This document shows positions 58,689-64,000 of a stretch of DNA of 64,000 bases, in pieces. Under the pieces are notes generated by a model, which had not been told where the DNA came from, did no database searches, and was given only the letters and a program-made list of their open reading frames with translations. The DNA comes from Bacillus sp. 165 (GTDB lineage: Bacteria; Bacillota; Bacilli; Bacillales; Bacillaceae_G). Positions within the stretch are counted from its first letter, which is position 1, and the number at the start of each line of letters is the position of its first letter. The stretch covers positions 1-64,000 of the forward strand of contig NZ_JAGHKQ010000004.1 of the NCBI RefSeq assembly GCF_017742235.1. Reading direction: 5' to 3'. A program made the position numbers and the translations under genes.

Positions 58689-59518
58689 TACAGGATTTTT
58701 TGCAGTTTGATTTTTTACGAAATTCCTTATATGCAGGGATTTTGATAGGTTTTGTCGCTCCTCTTTTAGGTGTATTTGTGGTTATACGCAGACTGTCATT
58801 AATTGCAGATGCACTGAGCCATGTTACATTATCAGGAATTGCAGCCAGTTTACTGTTAGAAAAAACCGTCTTTACAGGAGGATTTATAAATCCGTTATAT
58901 ATGGGAATTATGTTTTCAGTAAGCGGTGCCTTGCTAATTGAAAAACTTCGCGGCGTGTACAAGCATTATCAAGAACTTGCCATTCCTATTATCTTATCTG
59001 CCGGGATAGGAATTGGCGTTATTTTTATTTCTTTGGCAAACGGGTTTAATACCGATTTATTTAATTATTTGTTTGGCAGTGTGAGTGCTGTGAGCAGTTC
59101 GGACTTATATACAATTATTGCGATTGCAGCTCTTGTTGTTATTGTCATTATTTTTCTTTATAAAGAATTGTTTTTGCTTTCCTTTGATGAGGAGTATGCA
59201 ACAGCTACAGGTCTGCGTGCTAAGTGGATTCATTTAGTGTTTATTATTATGGTTGCGCTTGTTATTGCTGCTTCTATGAGAGTCGTTGGGATTTTACTCG
59301 TATCTTCTCTTATGACATTACCCGTAGCGGCAAGTATTCGCATAGCTAGAGGATTTAAACAAACTCTCTTATATTCTGTTATTTTTGGAGAGGCGGCTGT
59401 TATTGGTGGTATGATGACTTCGTACCATTTAGATTTAGCACCAGGCGGTACAATCGTGATGATTGCGGTTATCATTTTAATTGGAGCAATTGTTTGGAAA
59501 AAGAAAAAAACGGCGTAA
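58685..59518 (+). CDS. znuB: Zinc ABC transporter permease ZnuB/AdcB
   Basis: This 277-residue membrane protein has about seven to nine helices. It has [20 protein letters not shown] followed by [11 protein letters not shown], the family motif near the N-terminus, and the C-terminal [13 protein letters not shown]-type block ([13 protein letters not shown]). It forms the zinc channel with ZnuC. It overlaps znuC by ATGA and is followed by zur 13 bases later. Confidence 0.92.
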   Translation: MIQDFLQFDFLRNSLYAGILIGFVAPLLGVFVVIRRLSLIADALSHVTLSGIAASLLLEKTVFTGGFINPLYMGIMFSVSGALLIEKLRGVYKHYQELAIPIILSAGIGIGVIFISLANGFNTDLFNYLFGSVSAVSSSDLYTIIAIAALVVIVIIFLYKELFLLSFDEEYATATGLRAKWIHLVFIIMVALVIAASMRVVGILLVSSLMTLPVAASIRIARGFKQTLLYSVIFGEAAVIGGMMTSYHLDLAPGGTIVMIAVIILIGAIVWKKKKTA

Positions 59519-59531
59519 AGTAGGGGTGCAG

Positions 59532-59939
59532 ATGAATCTTGAACAGGCGTTACACCTTATGAAGGAAAAAGGCTATAAACACACAGGAAAACGTGAAGAA
59601 ATGCTTCGTTTATTTGCTTCTTATAATAGATATTTAACAGCAAAAGATGTGTTAGAGTATATGAGGGATGATTATCCGGGGCTCAGCTTTGACACAATTT
59701 ACCGAAATTTATCTTTATTTGTGGAACTTGGTGTTTTAGAGCAAACAGAACTTGGGGGAGAGAAAAACTTCCGTTTTACGTGCGCAGCTCTGCATCATCA
59801 TCATTTTATATGCCTGGATTGCGGAAAAACAAAAGAAATTACAGTTTGCCCTATGAAAGAAGTGCAGGAGACTATGAAGGGGTTTAATATTACAGGTCAT
59901 AAATTTGAAGTGTATGGAAAATGTCCGGATTGTATATAG
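59532..59939 (+). CDS. zur: Zinc uptake regulator Zur (Fur family)
   Basis: This 135-residue Fur-family repressor has an N-terminal winged helix ([20 protein letters not shown], then [20 protein letters not shown]), the histidine run [17 protein letters not shown] and the structural zinc cysteines CxxC (CLDCG and CPDC at the end). The pattern matches B. subtilis Zur closely. It controls zinc uptake genes, here its own operon through the upstream box. The ATG at 59532 follows AGGGGTG; an in-frame start at 59481 lies inside znuB. A terminator follows. Confidence 0.94.
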   Translation: MNLEQALHLMKEKGYKHTGKREEMLRLFASYNRYLTAKDVLEYMRDDYPGLSFDTIYRNLSLFVELGVLEQTELGGEKNFRFTCAALHHHHFICLDCGKTKEITVCPMKEVQETMKGFNITGHKFEVYGKCPDCI

Positions 59940-59945
59940 AAGCAA

Positions 59946-59977
59946 AAACGTGTCATATGTAGAATGACACGTTTTTT
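59946..59977. terminator. Bidirectional terminator between zur and ispG
   Basis: AAACGTGTCAT and ATGACACGTTT are perfect complements around ATGTAGA, with T run. Confidence 0.88.
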
Positions 59978-59988
59978 ATGTTCTGCGA

Positions 59989-61080
59989 TTACTTTTCTTG
60001 TTTTGCAAGATATTCTTCTGCAATTTTATCGATTTCTTTTTTCAGTTCTTCTACCATAGTTTCTTCCGGTACTTTACGGACGATTTCACCTTTACGGAAT
60101 AATAACCCTTCTCCGCGTGCACCTGCAATCCCGATATCCGCTTCACGTGCTTCGCCTGGACCGTTAACGGCACATCCCAGTACGGCAACCTTAATAGGAG
60201 CTTTGATTTTTTGAATATATTCTTCAACTTCGTTGGCGATACTGATTAAATCAATTTCGATACGGCCACATGTCGGGCAGGAAATTAATGTAGCTGCATT
60301 GGAAGAGAGCCCAAAGGATTTTAATAATTCTCTTGCTACTTTGATTTCTTCTACAGGATCGGCACTTAAGGAAATACGCAATGTGTTTCCAATCCCTTTA
60401 CTCAAAATTGCCCCTAAGCCAGCAGCGCTTTTTACAGTTCCGGCAAACAATGTTCCAGATTCTGTAATACCAAGATGCAGTGGATATTTAAAGGCACGAG
60501 CTGCTTTTTCATAAGCTTCAATAGCGAGGTTTACATCAGAAGCTTTCATAGACACGATAATATCGTGGAAGTCTAAATCCTCTAGAATCTTTATATGATG
60601 CAATGCACTTTCCACCATACCATCTGCAGTTGGATATCCGTATTTCTCAAGAATTTTGCGCTCCAAGGACCCTGCGTTCACCCCGATACGAATTGGAATA
60701 CCCTTTGCTTTTGCCGCATTTACAACAGCTTCTACTTTTTCACGACGACCAATATTACCGGGGTTAATACGAATTTTATCAATCCCGCCTTCGATTGCTT
60801 TTAATGCAAGACGATAATCAAAATGAATATCTGCTACTAACGGGATATTAATACGCTTTTTAATCTCTGGTATTGCATTTGCAGCTCGTTCATCTGGTAC
60901 CGCCACACGTACGATTTGACAACCAGCTTCTTCTAAGCGTTTAATTTCTGCTACTGTTGCTTCTACATCATGGGTTTTTGTTGTGGTCATGCTTTGTATA
61001 ATCAATTCATTGCTTCCGCCAATTGTTAAATTACCAACCTTAACAGGACGTGTTTGTGTACGATGCGTTATTTCATTCAC
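59989..61080 (-). CDS. ispG: 4-hydroxy-3-methylbut-2-enyl diphosphate synthase (flavodoxin)
   Basis: This 363-residue Fe-S enzyme catalyses the penultimate MEP-pathway step. It begins [20 protein letters not shown], has the TIM barrel blocks [20 protein letters not shown] and [17 protein letters not shown], and the cluster cysteines in [13 protein letters not shown] and [20 protein letters not shown]. The start is a GTG at 61080 with AAGGAGAG 10 bases upstream. The promoter TTGTCA-18-TACAAT lies upstream. It is followed on the other side by zur, convergently. Confidence 0.96.
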   Translation of the reverse strand: MNEITHRTQTRPVKVGNLTIGGSNELIIQSMTTTKTHDVEATVAEIKRLEEAGCQIVRVAVPDERAANAIPEIKKRINIPLVADIHFDYRLALKAIEGGIDKIRINPGNIGRREKVEAVVNAAKAKGIPIRIGVNAGSLERKILEKYGYPTADGMVESALHHIKILEDLDFHDIIVSMKASDVNLAIEAYEKAARAFKYPLHLGITESGTLFAGTVKSAAGLGAILSKGIGNTLRISLSADPVEEIKVARELLKSFGLSSNAATLISCPTCGRIEIDLISIANEVEEYIQKIKAPIKVAVLGCAVNGPGEAREADIGIAGARGEGLLFRKGEIVRKVPEETMVEELKKEIDKIAEEYLAKQEK

Positions 61081-61157
61081 GAATAAATCGCTCTCCTTAA
61101 AATCTATATTTGAATGATCTATATCTATTTTTAGAGCCCAAAGCCCGTTTCTCAATT

Positions 61158-61187
61158 ATTGTAACAATGGACATAGGACATTGACAA
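61158..61187 (-). promoter_or_regulatory. SigA-type promoter of ispG
   Basis: On the minus strand TTGTCA (61187-61182), 18-base spacer and TACAAT (61163-61158). Confidence 0.65.
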
Positions 61188-61201
61188 GAATAATGATACC
61201 A

Positions 61202-61531
61202 TCACTTATATAAAGGGAATTTATATGTTTGTCCTACTCTCAGCTTATTGGGAGAAGAGTTAGGGTTAAGCTTGCGAAAATCTGTTACCACCTTCTCAAT
61301 AGAAGGAATACCTTTTTCATTAATTTGTTCTACTACAGACAATACAGTGTCTCCGCTCTTGACTTCAAGGTTTTTGTATAGCTTTGAGATGGTTTCGTTG
61401 GCGACAGACTTTGTAGTTGTTTGTTTCTGGCTTGAATATGTATGCAGTAAAGGAAGAGTGCCAACAGTTATATCATAAAATAGGGCGTAGCCTATCAATA
61501 AAGCAATCATAGTAATGGCAAGTCTTTTCAT
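61202..61531 (-). CDS. yqfZ: LysM-domain protein, YqfZ-like
   Basis: This 109-residue protein has an N-terminal hydrophobic segment (LAITMIALLIGYALFYDIT) that can serve as signal or anchor, and a LysM-like C-terminal domain (VKSGDTVLSVVEQIN to LRVGQTYKFP). It presumably acts at the cell surface or spore envelope. In B. subtilis the equivalent gene yqfZ also lies next to ispG. An AGGAGGGAG site precedes the ATG. Confidence 0.85.
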   Translation of the reverse strand: MKRLAITMIALLIGYALFYDITVGTLPLLHTYSSQKQTTTKSVANETISKLYKNLEVKSGDTVLSVVEQINEKGIPSIEKVVTDFRKLNPNSSPNKLRVGQTYKFPLYK

Positions 61532-61596
61532 ATTTCTCCCTCCTTATGTAGAGAAATATATGCTTGTCCACTTGTTTTAGACCAAAATAAAAAGAA

Positions 61597-61633
61597 AAAC
61601 CGCATACATTGTGTACACGGTTTAGTGTGTCTA
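61597..61633 (-). terminator. Terminator of the DUF1189 gene
   Basis: On the minus strand AAACCGTGTACA and TGTATGCGGTTT (two G-U) form a 12-bp stem around CAA, followed by TTCTTTTT. Confidence 0.82.
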
Positions 61634-62407
61634 TTTTGTTAATTTTTTAGAAGCAGGAACTTCTTTGATTGTTAAGTACAAAATAAGCATAGAAACAACG
61701 GTAAAAATGACAAATGATTGAGGAACCATTGTGTTTAAAGAGTCCATAATCATAAAAAATATAGTCGGAATCGTGATACTGTAGGCAGATAAGGTCCATG
61801 TTTGTTTATAATTTAAGTTTCGGTTCATTTCCTTAGCGAGAAAAATGCCAATTAACCCTAAAATTGTGATGCCCAAAAAGTTTGTAAAGCTGCCGGATAA
61901 GAAAAGAACAACAATAATAATAAGTAGTACGATAGGATAAATCTTTTCCGCTGTTTGAATGAAGTTCACTATATCTTGTTTGGTAATTGTAATATTGTCG
62001 AGTGAAGAATAAGGAACGACTTCTTGCTGCCCTTGTATATTAGAAATCACCTTATCCTTTAAGAAAAATATCCCATCACTATCCTGTAAAGGTGAGTTGT
62101 GAATGGTTGTTTCATTAGGATTAAACATAAAGATAAAGTTATCGCTTTCTTTTATAAGCGGCTCTATTTTCTCTGTTTGTAATTGCCCTTCTGCAATTGT
62201 AAAATCGGGTATGTCTGCTTTTACAGACTCTCCAATGAAAGTGAACTCCTCCTTAATAATAGTGTGTAAATGAACGCTTTTAGGAATGATTGTAAGAAAC
62301 GAAAGGAGAAATATGTAAACAATCGTGCGACCAATTTTTTGAAACCGATAGCGCGCAATCTCTTTAGTAGAGTATAGGCTTTTATATAGTTGTTTTATAA
62401 ATGACAT
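61631..62407 (-). CDS. yqgB: DUF1189 membrane protein (YqgB-like)
   Basis: This 258-residue protein begins MSFIKQLYKSLYSTKEIARY, followed by a helix (IVYIFLLSFLTIIP), a soluble extracytoplasmic loop (about residues 60-140) and four C-terminal helices (IVLLIIIVVLFLSGSFTNFL and onwards). This is the DUF1189 layout. The function is unknown. It resembles B. subtilis YqgB, which also lies between ispG and sodA. Confidence 0.82.
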   Translation of the reverse strand: MSFIKQLYKSLYSTKEIARYRFQKIGRTIVYIFLLSFLTIIPKSVHLHTIIKEEFTFIGESVKADIPDFTIAEGQLQTEKIEPLIKESDNFIFMFNPNETTIHNSPLQDSDGIFFLKDKVISNIQGQQEVVPYSSLDNITITKQDIVNFIQTAEKIYPIVLLIIIVVLFLSGSFTNFLGITILGLIGIFLAKEMNRNLNYKQTWTLSAYSITIPTIFFMIMDSLNTMVPQSFVIFTVVSMLILYLTIKEVPASKKLTK

Positions 62408-62533
62408 ACTTTCACATCCTTCTGAATACTAAGCATTATCATTGTACATTACATAATAATGTCTCACAAGAACGTCTTTTGATTTACAGAAAAAATAAAA
62501 TAAAAATGAATAAAAAACTGCTTAAAAAACTGA

Positions 62534-62562
62534 TTGACAGCTGTTAGGGCATATGGTAAATT
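62534..62562 (+). promoter_or_regulatory. Promoter of the tRNA cluster
   Basis: TTGACA at 62534-62539, 17-base spacer and TAAATT at 62557-62562, ending about 27 bases before the first tRNA. Confidence 0.7.
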
Positions 62563-62589
62563 TATAAATGTCTTCATAATTTTGAATAT

Positions 62590-62664
62590 TCCACAGTAGC
62601 TCAGTGGTAGAGCAATCGGCTGTTAACCGATCGGTCGTAGGTTCGAGTCCTACCTGTGGAGCCA
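62590..62664 (+). tRNA. tRNA-Asn (GTT)
   Basis: Cloverleaf with acceptor TCCACAG/CTGTGGA, anticodon loop CTGTTAA (anticodon GTT), T arm GTAGG-TTCGAGT-CCTAC, discriminator G and encoded CCA at the end. Confidence 0.95.
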
Positions 62665-62665
62665 T

Positions 62666-62739
62666 GGCGGTGTAGCTCAGCTGGCTAGAGCGTACGGTTC
62701 ATACCCGTGAGGTCGGGGGTTCGATCCCCTCCGCCGCTA
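62666..62739 (+). tRNA. tRNA-Met (CAT), elongator type
   Basis: Acceptor GGCGGTG pairs with CGCCGCT (two G-U pairs), anticodon loop TTCATAC. CCA is not encoded. It is not the initiator (which starts CGCGGGG with C1-A72 mismatch). The lack of C4-G69 and C5-G68 pairs argues against tRNA-Ile2. Confidence 0.85.
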
Positions 62740-62746
62740 TTTATAA

Positions 62747-62820
62747 GGACCCTTAGCTCAGCTGGTTAGAGCAGACGGCTCATAACCGTCCGGTCGTAGG
62801 TTCGAGTCCTACAGGGTCCA
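62747..62820 (+). tRNA. tRNA with CAT anticodon, probably tRNA-Ile2 (lysidine type)
   Basis: Acceptor GGACCCT/AGGGTCC, anticodon loop CTCATAA and T arm GTAGG-TTCGAGT-CCTAC. The C4-G69 and C5-G68 pairs are recognised by TilS, which modifies C34 to lysidine so that the tRNA reads AUA. CCA is not encoded. Call as Ile2 is inferred; elongator Met is the alternative. Confidence 0.75.
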
Positions 62821-62822
62821 TT

Positions 62823-62915
62823 GGAGGAATACCCAAGTCCGGCTGAAGGGATCGGTCTTGAAAACCGACAGGGGTGTAACAGCCCGCGGGGGTTCGAATC
62901 CCTCTTCCTCCGCCA
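62823..62915 (+). tRNA. tRNA-Ser (TGA)
   Basis: Acceptor GGAGGAA/TTCCTCC, long variable arm, anticodon stem TCGGT/ACCGA with loop CTTGAAA (anticodon TGA), T arm with GGTTCGAATCC and encoded GCCA end. Confidence 0.93.
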
Positions 62916-62929
62916 TAATACATAAATGC

Positions 62930-62957
62930 AAGCTTCTTCATTTGAAGAAGCTTTTAT
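62930..62957 (+). terminator. Terminator of the tRNA cluster
   Basis: AAGCTTCTTC and GAAGAAGCTT form a perfect 10-bp stem around ATTT, followed by TTATTTATT. Confidence 0.85.
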
Positions 62958-63090
62958 TTATTAAGAAGATAATATTTTGCAGCACAGCTTTACTTTTTAT
63001 TTCTCTTCAAAGTTTTATAAACAGATTATTTGAAATCAGAAATAATTTTTGATATTTTAAGGATATTGATACATAAAGAGACAGATTTGT

Positions 63091-63119
63091 TTTCCATTAT
63101 TCAGAAAATATTGTAAAAT
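63091..63119 (+). promoter_or_regulatory. Possible promoter of sodA
   Basis: TTTCCA at 63091-63096, 17-base spacer and TAAAAT at 63114-63119, about 60 bases before the gene. Confidence 0.5.
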
Positions 63120-63180
63120 GAATCTGTACAACTATATGAGCTTATAAGCTTGTAACTACATATTCAAGGAGGAATTTTTA

Positions 63181-63792
63181 ATGGCGAAATATGAACTACC
63201 TCAATTACCTTATGCATACGATGCATTAGAACCACATTTTGATAAGGAAACAATGAATATCCACCACACAAAGCATCACAACACTTATATTACGAACGTA
63301 AACGTGGCTCTTGAAAGCTATCCGGAATTAGCAGAAAAAAGCGTAGAAGCTTTAATTTCTGACTTGAACGAAGTTCCAGAAGCAATTCGCACAGCTGTTC
63401 GTAACAATGGCGGTGGACATGCTAACCACAGCCTGTTTTGGACTATCCTTTCTCCAAACGGCGGTGGCGCTCCTGTTGGCGAACTTGCAGCAGCAATTGA
63501 TGCAAAATTTGGAAGCTATGATGCGTTTAAAGAAGAATTTGCAAAAGCTGCTACAACTCGTTTCGGCTCTGGCTGGGCTTGGCTTGCTGTCAACAATGGT
63601 GAATTAGAAGTAATGAGCACTGCAAACCAAGATTCTCCTTTAATGGAAGGTAAGACACCTGTTTTAGGTTTAGATGTTTGGGAGCATGCTTACTACCTGC
63701 ATTATCAAAACCGTCGTCCAGACTACATTTCTGCATTCTGGAATGTAGTAGATTGGAACGCAGTTGAAAAACGCTATCAAGAAGCAAAATAA
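63181..63792 (+). CDS. sodA: Superoxide dismutase (Mn)
   Basis: This 203-residue metalloenzyme dismutates superoxide in the cytoplasm. Metal ligands are His in [11 protein letters not shown] and ANHSLFW, and Asp and His in [16 protein letters not shown]. The Gly/Gln pattern ([17 protein letters not shown]) favours manganese. An AAGGAGGAA site stands before the ATG. It is a single gene with its own terminator, at the same location downstream of yqgB as in B. subtilis. Confidence 0.96.
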   Translation: MAKYELPQLPYAYDALEPHFDKETMNIHHTKHHNTYITNVNVALESYPELAEKSVEALISDLNEVPEAIRTAVRNNGGGHANHSLFWTILSPNGGGAPVGELAAAIDAKFGSYDAFKEEFAKAATTRFGSGWAWLAVNNGELEVMSTANQDSPLMEGKTPVLGLDVWEHAYYLHYQNRRPDYISAFWNVVDWNAVEKRYQEAK

Positions 63793-63803
63793 TAGTGTAC
63801 ATG

Positions 63804-63834
63804 AAAGACCGAGCGTATTGGCTCGGTCTTTTTT
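63804..63834 (+). terminator. Terminator of sodA
   Basis: AAAGACCGAGC and GCTCGGTCTTT are perfect complements around GTATTG, followed by T's. Beyond it to the window end I see no gene. Confidence 0.9.
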
Positions 63835-64000
63835 ACTGAAGAATACTCTAAAAAGAAAGCCTGTCATCAATACTTTCCTTCTTAGTTTGTTGTTTTAGCA
63901 AAGGGTAATCCACCGTTATTGGTAAAAATGTATAAATTATGTACTCCTTATGATATCTTCGTTAGCACCGCATCTGCTTCTGAAACATAGAACTTTTTTA

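Overview
The window reads as the chromosome of an endospore-forming, low-GC Bacillus. It carries sigK, sda, gpr, yqfC/yqfD, a CIRCE-controlled hrcA-grpE-dnaK-dnaJ cluster, A+T-rich intergenic DNA, classical rho-independent terminators and AAGGAGGTG-type ribosome binding sites. From about 6.5 kb to the end the gene order follows the B. subtilis sigK/yqeG-to-sodA segment. Protein sequences (LepA, RecO, SodA, IspG) look closest to the B. cereus group as I remember those sequences. The glyQS pair seen next to recO in B. subtilis is absent, as I would expect for that group. The exact species cannot be fixed by eye.

Layout. (1) 1-6.4 kb is an accessory stretch: the 3' end of mqo, a relic of an IS6/IS240-type transposase, a guanine-class riboswitch in front of a secreted nucleosidase-like protein, a GNAT, a DUF3626 protein, a DinB-like protein, an APH-fold kinase and an orphan 91-residue protein. 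(2) 6.5-9.3 kb holds sigK (uninterrupted), pssA, psd and sda, with a five-copy cluster of DnaA-box-like sites upstream of sda. (3) 9.3-14.3 kb is a tight operon for ribosome maturation, shikimate and NAD synthesis: yqeG-yqeH-aroE-yhbY-nadD-yqeK-rsfS-yqeM. (4) 14.5-20.5 kb holds competence (comER facing comEA-comEB-comEC), yqzM and holA. (5) 20.5-34 kb holds rpsT, gpr, yqxA, lepA, hemW, the heat-shock cluster, prmA, rsmE and mtaB. (6) 34-43.7 kb holds deoC, rpsU-yqeY, yqfC-yqfD-phoH, pgpH-ybeY-dgkA-cdd-era, yqzL and recO. (7) 44-50 kb holds ccpN-ppsR, yqxD-dnaG-sigA (the macromolecular synthesis operon) and cccA. (8) 50-64 kb holds trmK-yqfO, ispH, a vrrA/yqfQ-like gene, cshB, nfo, yqfT, a YitT protein, znuC-znuB-zur, ispG, yqfZ, a DUF1189 gene, four tRNAs and sodA.

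How the parts work together. Most of the window is housekeeping: translation factors, rRNA and tRNA modification enzymes, chaperones, primase and the main sigma factor, isoprenoid Fe-S enzymes, DNA uptake and sporulation control. Regulation visible in the DNA includes a guanine OFF riboswitch with terminator and antiterminator, CIRCE at hrcA, a Zur-like box at the zinc operon and DnaA boxes at sda. Three intergenic stretches (19231-19370, 29539-29604 and 53077-53160) fold into consecutive or multibranched hairpins not explained by a gene. They are the best candidates here for undescribed RNA elements. I see no CRISPR array, rRNA gene, intact insertion sequence or prophage.
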